Below, in pieces: positions 9,880-20,222 of a DNA stretch of 56,067 nucleotides. Source of the DNA: Vibrio maritimus (GTDB lineage: Bacteria > Pseudomonadota > Gammaproteobacteria > Enterobacterales > Vibrionaceae); assembly GCA_000755425.1 (NCBI GenBank), contig BBMT01000022.1, forward strand, positions 1 through 56,067, written 5' to 3'. Position numbers and translations under genes: made by a program. The stretch's first letter is position 1. Each line of letters opens with the position of its first letter. Under the pieces are notes generated by a model. That model saw only the letters and a list, made by a program, of their open reading frames with translations. It was not told where the DNA came from and did no database searches.

Positions 9880-10416
9880 ATGATCGCTGCGCGATGTATT
9901 TTTCCGACTCTAGCTGGCCTATTCGTCCTTGTTAGCGGTCCTATTTTTGCGACCGATATTTATCATTGGAAAGACGAGCAAGGAAACATTCACTTTAGCG
10001 ATTTTCCCGATAGCCAAAATGCTAAGGTTCTATCGCTGCCAGACATTCCACCTCCGCCTCAAGTTCTCAACGAGGCACCTGTGAATTGGACATCAAGCCC
10101 ATACTTGGAGCAGAACCAAACAGACACCAAGCTTACCGTGGCTATTGCGAGCCCACAGCATGATGCAACACTGCGAAATAACTCAGGTGACTTCTCTGTC
10201 AGCGCTTCTCTAAAGGGCTCGCTTAGTGAAGAACAGACGTTGCAACTTCTTCTCGATGGCAAGTCTTATGGCTCATCACAAACCACGACAAGTTGGCGTT
10301 TGACCAACATAGATCGCGGTACTCACACCTTAACCATACAAGTGCAGCAAAGCGGCAAGGTAATTGCATCATCCGATACTATAACAGTGCATCTTCATCG
10401 TGCATCGGTGCAATAG
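9880..10416 (+). CDS. DUF4124 domain-containing exported protein
   Basis: The protein is 178 aa of unknown function. Residues 1-25 look like a cleavable signal peptide (hydrophobic LAGLFVLVSGPIFA before TD), so it is probably periplasmic. Residues 26-60 match the DUF4124 pattern IYHWKDEQGNIHFSDFP. The rest is a beta-rich, Ig-like segment (LTVAIASPQHDATLRNNSGD). It sits between glnA and ntrB, as its homologues commonly do in vibrios, but nothing in the sequence ties it to nitrogen metabolism. An AAGG lies about 8 nt before the ATG. Confidence 0.85.
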   Translation: MIAARCIFPTLAGLFVLVSGPIFATDIYHWKDEQGNIHFSDFPDSQNAKVLSLPDIPPPPQVLNEAPVNWTSSPYLEQNQTDTKLTVAIASPQHDATLRNNSGDFSVSASLKGSLSEEQTLQLLLDGKSYGSSQTTTSWRLTNIDRGTHTLTIQVQQSGKVIASSDTITVHLHRASVQ

Positions 10417-10477
10417 TAAGCAGAGCCGCCCTAACGCTTTTACTCTAGTTTAAATTGCGCCATACTTAGCTATGCGA

Positions 10478-10525
10478 TGCACCATTTTAGTGCACGAAGC
10501 GAACCTCGCTCGTGCAGTGCACCAA
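10478..10525 (+). promoter_or_regulatory. NtrC-type operator cluster upstream of glnL
   Basis: TGCACCATTTTAGTGCA (10478-10494) is a 17-bp NtrC-like palindrome. It is followed by a second inverted pair, TGCACGA...TCGTGCA (10491-10516), and a further GTGCACC. Four TGCAC half-sites therefore fall in under 50 bp, directly before the glnL ribosome-binding site. In E. coli, NtrC represses the glnL promoter from a similar site, and the same is inferred here. Confidence 0.6.
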
Positions 10526-10549
10526 ATTAGAACAGAGTAAGGAGAGCGT

Positions 10550-11598
10550 GTGGCAAATTGTGAATTGACCGATGCAATACTCAACAATGTTGTGACCGCA
10601 ACATTGATGCTCAACGAAGGGCTGACGGTTCAATATGCCAACCCTGCTGCCGAACAACTTTTTTCTCAAAGTGCCAAACGCTTAGTAGGCTGCCATTTAT
10701 CGCAGTTTATCCAGCATGCATCACTCGATCTCGCACTGCTGACGCAGCCACTGCAAAGCGGCCAAAGTATCACCGACAGCGACGTCACCTTTGTGGTCGA
10801 TGGCAAACCTCTTTTACTTGAAGTGACCGTCAGTCCGCTCTCTTGGAACAAAGAGCTGATGCTATTGGTAGAGATGCGCAAAATTGGCCAGCAAAAGAGA
10901 CTGTCCCAAGAGCTTAACCAACATGCTCAGCAGCAAGCAGCGAAACTTCTGGTTCGCGGCCTTGCCCATGAGATCAAAAACCCACTAGGTGGTTTACGTG
11001 GCGCGGCTCAACTGCTGTCGAAGATGCTGCCCGACCCTTCTCTCAACGAATACACCAACATTATTATTGAGCAAGCTGACCGGCTAAGAGCCTTGTCGAT
11101 CGCCTACTCGGCCCACAAAAACCTGGCACAAAAAAACAAGAAAACCTCCATCTGATTTTGGAGAAAGTACGCCAGTTAGTGGAGCTAGAAGCCGGCACTG
11201 GATTGGCTATCGAGCGCGACTACGATCCGAGTCTGCCACCAATTTTAATGGACACGGATCAAATCGAGCAGGCGCTACTCAACATCACCAGCAATGCCGC
11301 ACAAATTCTCAGCCGTCAAGACAATGGCAAGATCACCATGCGCACCCGCACCGTGCATCAAGCCAATATTCACGGCCAGCGCCATAAGCTCGCGGCTCGC
11401 ATAGAAATTATCGACAATGGACCAGGCATTCCTGCCGACCTTCAAGACACACTGTTTTACCCTATGGTCAGTGGTCGAGAAGGCGGCACAGGACTTGGTT
11501 TGTCCATTTCGCAAAACTTGATCGACCAACACAATGGAAAAATAGACGTAGAAAGTTGGCCCGGTCGTACCATTTTTACTATTTATTTGCCCATTTAA
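10550..11598 (+). CDS. glnL: Nitrogen sensor histidine kinase/phosphatase NtrB (frameshifted)
   Basis: NtrB phosphorylates NtrC under nitrogen limitation and dephosphorylates it when bound by PII; it is soluble. An N-terminal PAS domain (ANPAAEQLF) precedes the H-box LAHEIKNPLGGLRG, then the N/G boxes DNGPGIP and GGTGLGLSIS of the ATPase domain. The frame breaks at 11091-11092; one extra C restores ALVDRLLGPQKPGTKKQENLH. The rebuilt length is about 350 aa, as in E. coli (349). The start is GTG at 10550, with AAGGAG 5 nt upstream. The gene is followed 46 nt later by glnG. Confidence 0.93.
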
Positions 11599-11644
11599 CG
11601 CCCCGAGAGGCTGTTGGGTAAGCTTGCTGTAAGGAAGTTTGGCT

Positions 11645-13048
11645 ATGAGTAAAGGATATGTATGGGTCGTCGATGACGACAGCTCGATACGATGGGTAAT
11701 GGACAAAACCCTATCGTCGGCAAACATCAAGTGTGAAACCTTCGCTGATGCGGAAAGCGTGCTAATGGCATTGGAGCGTGAAACCCCCGATGTATTGGTA
11801 TCGGATATTCGCATGCCTGGCATCGACGGTATTGAGCTGCTCAACCGCGTTCAGCAGAGCGCACCAGAGCTGCCAGTGATCATCATGACGGCGCACTCTG
11901 ATTTGGACGCAGCGGTCAACGCCTATCAAAAAGGGGCGTTTGAGTACCTGCCAAAACCATTCGACATTGATGAGACACTTACGTTAGTCGAGCGTGCGAT
12001 CACCCATAGCCAAGAGCAAAAAAGCGCCCTATCCACTGAAGAAACCATTGCCGCTGAAGCGCCAGAAATCATCGGTGAAGCACCAGCGATGCAAGAAGTT
12101 TTTCGTGCCATCGGCAGACTATCGCGCTCTTCGATCTCAGTGCTCATCAACGGTGAATCTGGTACCGGTAAAGAGCTCGTCGCACATGCGCTGCATCGCC
12201 ACAGTCCTCGCTCAAGCAAACCTTTTATCGCCCTTAACATGGCGGCAATCCCTAAAGATTTGATTGAGTCAGAGCTGTTCGGCCATGAGAAAGGCGCATT
12301 TACTGGTGCCAATAGTGTTAGACAAGGCCGCTTTGAGCAAGCCAATGGCGGTACCCTGTTCCTGGATGAAATTGGCGACATGCCACTCGATATTCAAACC
12401 CGTTTACTGCGTGTATTGGCCGACGGTCAGTTCTATCGCGTTGGTGGTCACTCAGCTGTTAAAGTTGATGTGCGAATCGTCGCTGCGACGCACCAAAACT
12501 TAGAGAAGCTAGTGAATGACGGTGAGTTTCGTGAAGACTTGTTCCATCGCTTGAACGTCATTCGCATCCACATTCCTTCTCTGAGAGAGCGTAAGCAAGA
12601 TATTGAAAAGCTCACGCTACACTTTCTATCACTCGCTGCGGAAGAGCTGGGGGTAGAAACCAAATCGCTTAATCCCGACACCGTTGAAATCCTCAATCAG
12701 CTTGATTGGCCTGGCAACGTGCGCCAGCTTGAAAACACCTGTCGCTGGCTAACAGTGATGGCGAGCGGCAGCGAAATTTTGCCTAATGACTTGCCACCAG
12801 AGCTGCTTGACGAACCGAAACGCATGACTGAGATGACCGGTGGCGACTGGCAACAGCTGCTCTCCTCATGGGCACAGCAAGCTTTAGCGTCGGGAGAAAC
12901 TGAGATCCTCAATCGAGCTCAACCTGAGTTTGAACGCATTTTGCTTGAAGCAGCGTTATCGCATACCAATGGTCACAAACAAGATGCTGCGAAAGTACTC
13001 GGCTGGGGACGCAATACGCTAACTCGCAAACTAAAAGAGCTCTACTAG
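11645..13048 (+). CDS. glnG: Nitrogen regulation response regulator NtrC (NR-I)
   Basis: NtrC is a sigma-54-dependent activator of nitrogen-regulated genes. The receiver domain contains VDDDSSIRW and the phospho-acceptor Asp in VLVSDIRMPG (about residue 54). The AAA+ domain has GESGTGKE (Walker A), the sigma-54 contact loop GAFTGA, and GGTLFLDEIGD (Walker B). The C-terminal Fis-type HTH ends KVLGWGRNTLTRKLKEL. The ATG at 11645 has AAGGAAG at 7-nt spacing. At 467 aa it matches the family. The gene is intact and presumably co-transcribed with glnL. Confidence 0.98.
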   Translation: MSKGYVWVVDDDSSIRWVMDKTLSSANIKCETFADAESVLMALERETPDVLVSDIRMPGIDGIELLNRVQQSAPELPVIIMTAHSDLDAAVNAYQKGAFEYLPKPFDIDETLTLVERAITHSQEQKSALSTEETIAAEAPEIIGEAPAMQEVFRAIGRLSRSSISVLINGESGTGKELVAHALHRHSPRSSKPFIALNMAAIPKDLIESELFGHEKGAFTGANSVRQGRFEQANGGTLFLDEIGDMPLDIQTRLLRVLADGQFYRVGGHSAVKVDVRIVAATHQNLEKLVNDGEFREDLFHRLNVIRIHIPSLRERKQDIEKLTLHFLSLAAEELGVETKSLNPDTVEILNQLDWPGNVRQLENTCRWLTVMASGSEILPNDLPPELLDEPKRMTEMTGGDWQQLLSSWAQQALASGETEILNRAQPEFERILLEAALSHTNGHKQDAAKVLGWGRNTLTRKLKELY

Positions 13049-13188
13049 CCGAACTCAAAACAGAACGCGGGAAATTTAAGCAAGTAATGGAATGAGTTAC
13101 GCTAATGAGCTTACTATCAACAAAATAGGCGGATATTTGTCATAATGGCCTAAACTTCCCGCTAATTTAGCCGATAAAACAACAGAGC

Positions 13189-15806
13189 GTGATGTCTGTG
13201 CGCGCGCTCTACTTGAATTATGTTTTATCGGTTAAGTGCCCTATCTCTATGCCTGGATTGTTTACGCTCTCTCTTAAAAAAGCACTCATTGCACCTTTTA
13301 TTGTGGTGTTTTTGTGCTCGGTTGGCACTATTTTATGGCTGCAAAAGCAGCGCTATGATGATCTAGCACTCGACGTCAGTGAAAAGCAGCTATCCAGTCT
13401 AACCACCAATGTGGTACAGAGCTTAGATATTTACTTAGATAAACCGATGACCGCGGTAAAGGCGCTTGCTCATGCTATTGAGTACCATAAACTCTACACC
13501 GCCAATGATGCCGCCAAGCTCGAAGATTACCTTCGTTCAAGTTTCGCTACTCTCAATGTCCAGTCTCCGCAAATCGACCTAATGGGATTTGGTGGAGAGC
13601 AAGGTGAATTTCTAGCAATAAGAGCGGCAGAGCGCGCGAACGATACGGCGCAATTTTCACTGATGGTAAAAGACTCGGGTACCAATGGCGACCTGTTGAT
13701 TTACGCCAATGACCACAGAGGCTCAGAGGTTCTAAGCAGCATTGCCGACTACGATCCACGTCAACGTCCGTGGTACAAACCCGTTAGCCAAAAATATCAG
13801 GCAGCATGGTCTGAGGTATATACCAATGCCGATGCAGCTCAAGAAATCACCATTCTGCTCTTGCACCTGTATTTCAATCTGATTTAGGACTGCGCAACTT
13901 GGTCGGCGTCGCGGCTATCGATGTACAGATCGACACCTTTCGACAGTTTTTGGCAAGTTTGAATGTCACCCATCAGGCTAAAGTCTATGTGATGGATGCT
14001 CAGCAAGCGTTGATCGCACAAAGCGATCCGACAACTATTCTTGATGATTTAGGTCAGCGCCGATTACTAACAAACAGCAAAGACCCTATGATTCAGCGCA
14101 TTAGTGAGGCCATTGAATCTCTATCTACTACGCAGTCTGTGTTATTGACCCACCAAGATGAGCAGACTCAGTACATCATGGTCAGTCATTACCAGACCAA
14201 CACGCACATCAATTGGTATGTGGTCGTCGTCATCTCTGCTTCCGATCTGATGGGTGATATTTCTGTCGTCGGCCAACAAACACTCTGGGTCAGCCTTTTA
14301 CTCGGCCTCTCTGGTATGGGGTTAGGTATTTTTGTTCTCAATCGCCTTACCGTGCCTTTGTCAGAAACGGCTAAAGCGGCCAAACAGATTGCCAATGGCT
14401 CCTGGGATTACCCACTGCCTAAGCGTAACCAAATCACGGAAATTTCACAGCTACTGCAAAGCTTCTCGGCAATGCGTTCGCACCTTCAAGCTTCATTTCA
14501 TGCGCTCAGAGAACAACTTGTCCGAGACAACCTGACTAAGCTCTACAGCCGACAGGGATTTATCGAAACCTGTGATTCTCTCAAGGCACAACAAAATGGT
14601 TGCGGCGTCATATTACTGATCGGCATCAACCAATTTCGCGACATCAATGACAGCTTAGGACACCACTATGGTGATGTACTGCTGACCATTGTTGCTGAAC
14701 GCCTAAAAGCGTGGGTACTCACTGAAAGTGGTGTACTGGGGCGTGTCGGTGGCGATGAGTTTGCCATCTATCTACCGAACCTCAGCTCGCAAGAAAAACT
14801 CTGTTATCAACATCGGCTAAAGCAGATTTTCGCTGCGCCCTTTGTCGTTGCTGGTGAGCCGCTCAGCCTTAATATATCCATCGGTGTCGCCCACGACTGT
14901 GATACTGCCGATACGTGCTTAAGGAATGCTGGGATTGCCTTAAGTCACGCTAAAACCGACAACAACCGAATCAGCGTCTACACGCCGGTGATGGCGGAGC
15001 AATCTAAGAATAAGACTAGAATGCTGACTTACCTGCGACATGCGCTCGACCATGATCTATTCGAAGTTTACTTTCAACCTTTGGTCGATATCCGCACTGG
15101 TGCCCCTTTTGGCGCGGAAGCGTTATTGAGACTGCGTGACCAAGATGGAAAATTCATCTCACCACTGAGCTTTATTCCGTTAGCGGAAAGCTCCGGCCTT
15201 ATTAAGGCCATCGGTCAGCATATGGCAGCAGGTGCCATGCAGACCGTCAATCGCGCCATTGAGCAAGGGACGCTACCACCGCAATTTCAGCTGCATATCA
15301 ATGTCTCTGTTATCGAGCTCTCTGACCAAGAATATATTGGCCAACTGCAGCGTCTACTTGAACAAACAAGGTTCCCGGCGACGCAATTGACGGTAGAAAT
15401 CACCGAATCACAGCTCGCCGATAACGACCCTGTCATCCTTGCCAATATGGCGAAAATCAAAGGACTTGGCGTCAGTATTGCGATTGATGACTTTGGCACC
15501 GGTTACTCATCGCTTGCCTACCTGCACAAGTTACCGTTTGATAGCATTAAGATTGATAAGGCATTCGTCGATAGATTAACGCGCGACAATGTGGATGACA
15601 GTGTCGTCTCGGCGATCAGTAAGCTATCTCGAAGCTTCGGCTTCAGTTTAGTAGCAGAAGGAGTTGAAACACCAATGCAAGCGGAGCTTATCCGTACGTT
15701 GGGTTGTCATCATGCGCAGGGGTACTTATTCAGTCCACCACTCCCACTTGAACAGTGGCCTTCCCTGCACTGGGAGCAAGAGCCCAATTTAGAGACTGTA
15801 ATCTAA
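13189..15806 (+). CDS. Membrane GGDEF-EAL c-di-GMP signalling protein with extracytoplasmic sensor (frameshifted)
   Basis: The protein is about 870 aa after repair of one missing T near 13853, which restores EITISALAPVFQSDLGLRNL. An N-terminal TM helix (LIAPFIVVFLCSVGTILWL) precedes a dCache-like periplasmic sensor (DPRQRPWYKPV), a second TM segment near 14230-14340 (TLWVSLLLGLSGMGLGIFVL), a HAMP-like linker, a GGDEF domain with intact RVGGDEFAIYL and an EAL domain with EALLR, DDFGTGYSS and VAEGVET. Both catalytic motifs look intact. No RxxD inhibitory site stands before GGDEF. The start is uncertain: ATG 13189 or ATG 13249 (MPGLFTLSLKK). The signal sensed is unknown. It lies next to ntrC, as in V. 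cholerae. Confidence 0.9.
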
Positions 15807-15813
15807 CAGGCAC

Positions 15814-15843
15814 AAAAAAGTCCGCTATTGAGCGGACTTTTTC
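15814..15843. terminator. Bidirectional terminator between the GGDEF-EAL gene and hemN
   Basis: The stem GTCCGCT/AGCGGAC with an ATTG loop is flanked by A-run and T-run and serves two convergent genes. Confidence 0.88.
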
Positions 15844-15858
15844 TATCGGTTTGAGTAG

Positions 15859-17249
15859 TTAAATCACTCGCGAGAACTGCTGCTGACGCGCGCGTTGACG
15901 TAAGTACTTATCGAAGCTCATGCAGATATTACGGATAAGCAAACGACCACGAAGCGTCACATCAATCGTGTGCTCAGAGACACTCACCAACTCATCGTCA
16001 ATGAAAGTCTGCAGCAGTGACATATCTTCTGCAAAGTACTGATTAAATTCGACAGAGAAGGTGTTCTCGATGAATTTCTTATCTAGGCTAAAGTTACAGA
16101 TAAGCTGTTTAATCACTTCACGACGGATCAAGTCATCTTTGTCCAGGACAACCCCTTTCCACAAGGCATGACGCGATTCGTTGACCTGAGCATAGTACTT
16201 CTTCAGCTCTTTTTGGTTTTGTGCGTAGCTATCACCAATCATAGAGATTGCCGACACGCCAAAGCCGACCAAGTCACAATCACCCTGTGTGGTGTAGCCT
16301 TGGAAATTACGATGCAATTCACCGGCACGCTGTGCGACCGCCAATTCATCTTCTGGAAGAGCGAAGTGATCCATACCGATAAACTGATACCCAGCTCCGG
16401 TTAGCGTCGCGATAGTATCTTGCAAGATAGCCATCTTTTCTTCCGCTTGCGGTAAGTCTTCGTCTTTAATTTTACGCTGCGCAGCAAACAAGTTCGGCAT
16501 ATGAGCGTAGTTAAACACCGACAAACGACCAGGACGCATGGTCAGCACTTGCTCAAGAGTTTCAGCGAAACGCGCTTGAGTCTGTTTTGGCAAGCCGTAG
16601 ATCAAATCAAGGTTGGTTGAACGGAAACCAAGCTCTTTAGCGCGCTTAGCCATCGCAAAGATAAACTCTTCGTCCTGCTCACGATTAACCAAGGTTTGAA
16701 CTTCTTTATTGAAGTCTTGCACGCCGATACTCAAGCGGTTAAAGCCTTCTTCACGAAGGTGGTCAAGCATGTCCAGTTCGATTTCGCGAGGGTCTACTTC
16801 AATACTGATTTCAGCGCCCTGTTCAAAGAAGAACTCACCACGCAGAATCGCCATCAAACGACTGATTTGGCTCTTCGACAAAAACGTTGGTGTACCGCCG
16901 CCAAAGTGTAGCTGTGTTACTTTACGACCTTGCAGCAAGGTCGCACGCTGACGAATTTCATGCTCCAGCACATCTAAGTACTCATCCGCCTTATGAGCGT
17001 GACGAGTAATGACCTTATTACAACCACAGTAGTAACAAAGCTTATGGCAGAATGGAATGTGGACATACAGCGACAGCGGACGATCTGGGTACTGAGTGCA
17101 AGCCATATCGAAATCAGAGATGGTATACGCTTCATGAAACTCAACCGCAGTCGGGTAAGAGGTGTAGCGTGGCCCGAGTAATTATACTTATCGAGAATCG
17201 CTTGATCCCATACGATTTGCTGTTGAGTGTCGGATTGATTTTGAGACAT
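15859..17249 (-). CDS. hemN: Oxygen-independent coproporphyrinogen III oxidase HemN (frameshifted)
   Basis: HemN is a radical-SAM enzyme that decarboxylates coproporphyrinogen III to protoporphyrinogen IX for haem synthesis without oxygen. The 4Fe-4S motif is CHKLCYYCGC (CX3CX2C), preceded by YVHIPF and followed by FGGGTPTFLS. The N-terminal YNYSG is in another frame. One more base in the GG/CC run at 17170-17172 restores GPRYTSYPTAVEFHEAYT. The rebuilt length is about 460 aa. I chose the ATG at 17249 (MSQNQSD) with GGAAG 7 nt upstream; another ATG lies 6 nt earlier. It converges with the upstream GGDEF-EAL gene. Confidence 0.94.
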
Positions 17250-17408
17250 GGTCATACTTCCAATAAACACGGTGCTGTCACCCTACGCCTTCCAACCCGA
17301 AGTTGAGTCAGTGACGCTTTAGATAAGGCGCTATTCTGCCACACTAGTAAACCACATAGCGACTGTGGGTGTTTCAATCACTACGGTTTGTGGCGAGTAA
17401 TCGCCAAA

Positions 17409-17444
17409 TTTGCTAGGGTGATCACTCGCCCTAGCTTTAGCAAA
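17409..17444 (-). terminator. Inverted repeat just downstream of the DUF2489 gene
   Basis: TTTGCTAGGG pairs with CCCTAG and TAGCAAA in a two-part stem starting 5 nt beyond the DUF2489 stop. No clear U-run follows, so terminator function is tentative. Confidence 0.35.
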
Positions 17445-17449
17445 TACCC

Positions 17450-17944
17450 TTAGCCCACCAGCTTAATATCAATTTGATCGTTAAGCGGCTTTACAGTGCG
17501 TTGCAGCACTTTCATCTCTTCAATGATGTTGTCATTGAGGCGCGCTTCGGCTTTTTGCCTAGCTAAATTGTCGCGCATGCGCTGCTGCTTTTCCATTGCT
17601 TGCCTTGCTTCACCACGCGGCATGTCTTTGACGACATGATAAAGCTCAGCGGTAGCAGGAAAGTCCTTATCGAAGTCGACACGCTCTTCACCTTGAACAT
17701 AGTCCATGATGTTGTAGAGACGAATCGCTGCTTCCGATAAATCGCACTGCCCCTGGATCGTTGCTAAGCAAATAGTGTCAACACTTTCAAAAATGTTGGC
17801 ATTACGCTTTTTAATCGCCAGATCACGATGCTGCTGTTGCAACTCCTTTTGCTTTTTAAGTTGCAGTAGCAAATACCCAGCGTAACCTGCCAAACCCACA
17901 ATAATGAGCGTGCCAACAATGGCTAACAGAGTAACGGTATTCAT
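17450..17944 (-). CDS. DUF2489 family membrane-anchored protein
   Basis: The protein is 164 aa of unknown function. Residues 5-28 form one TM helix (LLAIVGTLIIVGLAGYAGYLLLQL), followed by a charged cytoplasmic helical region with the family-typical IQGQCDLSEAAIRLYNIMDYV. A GAGAGG stands 8 nt before the ATG. It lies between hemN and yihI on the same strand, the usual place for DUF2489 genes in vibrios, suggesting an operon with yihI. Confidence 0.85.
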   Translation of the reverse strand: MNTVTLLAIVGTLIIVGLAGYAGYLLLQLKKQKELQQQHRDLAIKKRNANIFESVDTICLATIQGQCDLSEAAIRLYNIMDYVQGEERVDFDKDFPATAELYHVVKDMPRGEARQAMEKQQRMRDNLARQKAEARLNDNIIEEMKVLQRTVKPLNDQIDIKLVG

Positions 17945-17959
17945 CTACTTTACCTCTCG

Positions 17960-18517
17960 TTACCCTTTGAACTGGTCCATATCGACATCTTCGAACTGAG
18001 ACAGAAGCTCGTCATCGCTGCTCGCTTTCTTGCTTGGTGCAGAAACAGGCTCTTCGAACATTTCTTCTTCGTCGTATTCAGGTTCCATCAGACCCAGTTG
18101 GTTCATCAGCTTCTCAATGCGATCCAGCTTCTCATCAACGTATTTCTGTAGGCCTGCACCTAGGTTCTCACCACTTTCGATGCGATCCAGCAACACATTA
18201 AGTTGTGCATCATTCTCTAGCATCTCTAGCTCTTGCTCAGCAGAAAGACGGCGCTCAACCTTAGTTGGTTTCTTCTTCGGCTCAACAATCAATGGGATCT
18301 TTTTCTTGCTGCCAAGACGCGGATCCAGTTTTGCAGAACCAGTACCCTGCTTCACTTCTTTGCCTTCAGAGTGGCGGCTACCTGACTTCTGACCTTTACG
18401 CTTTTTCAAACGCTTGCGAAGACGGCCGTCTACATCCGCTTGTGAACGGTTACGCGTAACCGCAACTACCGGCTCTGGATTCGAACCCGGCTTTCTTGAT
18501 TTTTTCTTACGACTCAT
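17960..18517 (-). CDS. yihI: Der GTPase-activating protein YihI
   Basis: YihI stimulates the GTPase Der (EngA) and so modulates 50S ribosome assembly in E. coli. The protein is 185 aa, with a very basic N-terminal third (MSRKKKSRKPG, RKRLKKRKGQKS) and a central RRLSAEQELEMLENDAQLN block typical of the family. The tail is acidic (DELLSQFEDVDMDQFKG). The ATG overlaps the stop of the upstream methyltransferase by one base, indicating translational coupling. A GAGGAAG lies upstream. Confidence 0.9.
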   Translation of the reverse strand: MSRKKKSRKPGSNPEPVVAVTRNRSQADVDGRLRKRLKKRKGQKSGSRHSEGKEVKQGTGSAKLDPRLGSKKKIPLIVEPKKKPTKVERRLSAEQELEMLENDAQLNVLLDRIESGENLGAGLQKYVDEKLDRIEKLMNQLGLMEPEYDEEEMFEEPVSAPSKKASSDDELLSQFEDVDMDQFKG

Positions 18518-19155
18518 TACGTAAGCTTCCTCAGTAAAATGACATCATTACCAATGAATTCTATATCTAGCCCGTCTCGCTCTGCGAGGTACAAGAACGT
18601 GGCTCGACTAAAGAAAACAACATGTGTCTGGTCATTTTTGTAGTGCCATTTAGCAAATGCGTCTACATCGATGACCAGTTTTGTCATTAAGCCTAACCAT
18701 CCTCCAGGCTTAATGAGCGATAACCATTGTTGCCAAACCTGGTTTGGCTCATACAAGTGCTCGATCACCTCTGTCGCGGTCACCACATCGTAACTAATAT
18801 CGAGTACGGATTTATCCGGATAATAGTACAGATCGTACAGGGCCATGTCATGGCCTTGCTCAGTGAGCATCAGTGACAGAGTCGGACCCGGACCACATCC
18901 AAAGTCTAGTCCTTTTGAACCGGGCGCAATTCGCTGCAAAATTGGGTCTGCCAATCGAGACAAAAAGCGGCGGTATCCTTGGTCTTGGGGATCGTTATTA
19001 TGGAGGTCATAGTGCGCCTTTTCACTCACTGCATCTAAACGCTGCGCTCTTGGCACAAACACCAGCTCACAGCGCGTGCACTGCAAGTAATCACGCTTTT
19101 TGTCACTATGATAATGGTGGACGGATTGTCCCGAACACAGTGGGCAAGCTTCCAC
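18517..19155 (-). CDS. Class I SAM-dependent methyltransferase with N-terminal CxxC pairs
   Basis: The protein is 212 aa. Residues 4-7 (CPLC) and about 26-29 (CTRC) could form a zinc ribbon. The Rossmann domain contains motif I LDFGCGPGPTL and VVTATEVIEHL (motif II region), followed by IKPGGWLGLMT. Substrate is unknown; the architecture resembles Coq5/UbiG-like methyltransferases only in the fold. I chose the GTG start at 19155 because AAGGAG stands at ideal distance upstream and the translation then begins VEACPLC. It is coupled to yihI. Confidence 0.82.
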   Translation of the reverse strand: MEACPLCSGQSVHHYHSDKKRDYLQCTRCELVFVPRAQRLDAVSEKAHYDLHNNDPQDQGYRRFLSRLADPILQRIAPGSKGLDFGCGPGPTLSLMLTEQGHDMALYDLYYYPDKSVLDISYDVVTATEVIEHLYEPNQVWQQWLSLIKPGGWLGLMTKLVIDVDAFAKWHYKNDQTHVVFFSRATFLYLAERDGLDIEFIGNDVILLRKLT

Positions 19156-19315
19156 AATTCCTCTCCTTCGCGATACCCTGATCAATACAAGGGTGCGAAA
19201 CATACCAGAAAGTGAGCACTGTGGGGAGTAGAGATGGGTATTTTTTCTACAATTTAGTCAATTTAATCGCGGAAAATCGGCGGACGACCAAGGATGACCG
19301 CACCGCCACGAGACA

Positions 19316-19939
19316 TTACATCCAATCTGTGTTGCGAATAATGCCCACTGCAATACCTTCAATCGCAAGGTGTTGTGCAGTCAGATCCACTTCAATCGGC
19401 GAAAACTCTTCATTTTCAGCATGCAGTAACACGGTTGCCCCTTTGCGCTCTAAACGCTTCACGGTGACGTCTTCGTCTACGCGCGCTACGACGACCTGCC
19501 CATCGCGAACATCTTGCGTTTTGTGCACTGCTAGCAAATCGCCATCCATGATGCCGATGTCTTTCATACTCTCGCCGTTAACGCGAAGCAAGAAGTCCGC
19601 TTGTGGCTTAAACATACCCGGATCGACTTGGTAATGCGCTTCAACGTGCTCTTGAGCCAAAATCGGCTCACCTGCTGCAACTTGACCAATAAGAGGCAAA
19701 CCTTGGTCTTCGTTCGCGGGCTCTTGCTCAAGCAAAATACGGATCCCGCGCGAGGCGCCAGGGATAATTTCAATCGCTTTTTTACGAGCGAGAGCTTTTA
19801 GGTGTTCTTCGGCCGCATTCGCTGAACGGAACCCAAGTTCCTTGGCGATTTCGGCGCGCGTAGGTGGCATACCTACATCGTCTATTTTGGCTTTGATTAG
19901 ATCAAAAACCTGCTGTTGTCGGGGCGTTAGCGGCTTCAT
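19316..19939 (-). CDS. lexA: SOS repressor LexA
   Basis: LexA represses the DNA-damage regulon and self-cleaves when RecA is activated. The protein is 207 aa (E. coli 202). The N-terminal winged HTH contains PPTRAEIAKELGFRSANAAEE. The cleavage bond is the Ala-Gly of QVAAGEP (about residues 88-94). The catalytic Ser is in VNGESMKDIG and the Lys in LAVHKTQD. The gene is intact. Two SOS boxes lie directly upstream, showing autoregulation. It is divergent from plsB. Confidence 0.98.
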   Translation of the reverse strand: MKPLTPRQQQVFDLIKAKIDDVGMPPTRAEIAKELGFRSANAAEEHLKALARKKAIEIIPGASRGIRILLEQEPANEDQGLPLIGQVAAGEPILAQEHVEAHYQVDPGMFKPQADFLLRVNGESMKDIGIMDGDLLAVHKTQDVRDGQVVVARVDEDVTVKRLERKGATVLLHAENEEFSPIEVDLTAQHLAIEGIAVGIIRNTDWM

Positions 19940-19946
19940 ACATCAC

Positions 19947-19982
19947 CTGTCTGTTTATACAGTTAACTGTGAGTATATCCAG
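19947..19982 (-). promoter_or_regulatory. Two LexA (SOS) boxes upstream of lexA
   Basis: CTGTCTGTTTATACAG (19947-19962) fits CTGT-N8-ACAG exactly. CTGTGAGTATATCCAG (19967-19982) differs only at the first base of the right arm. Tandem boxes, here 4 nt apart, also occur at E. coli lexA. Confidence 0.88.
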
Positions 19983-20222
19983 TAATTAGTTAATTGCAAC
20001 GATAATTGGTTGTTTTTTTAGCAAGTTGGCACCATAACTAATCACAGTGGTGTGGTGATTCTTAAATCAACGGCTAGGTGCTTTTTTTAATAAAAGGTAA
20101 GACCAGTTTCTGGTATGCTTGGCGCGCGTTAAATTTAATGTCTAGGATTTATCTGTAACATGGTAATACCATGCTTACTCCTCGGCATTGTTTCTTTGAA
20201 CAAATTGAGGCTGTGAACCTTT

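Noticed and set aside
20040..20060. AATCAC...GTGATT inverted repeat between lexA and plsB
   Set aside because: A 6-bp arm pair with a 9-nt gap is weak, and no known regulator site could be matched.
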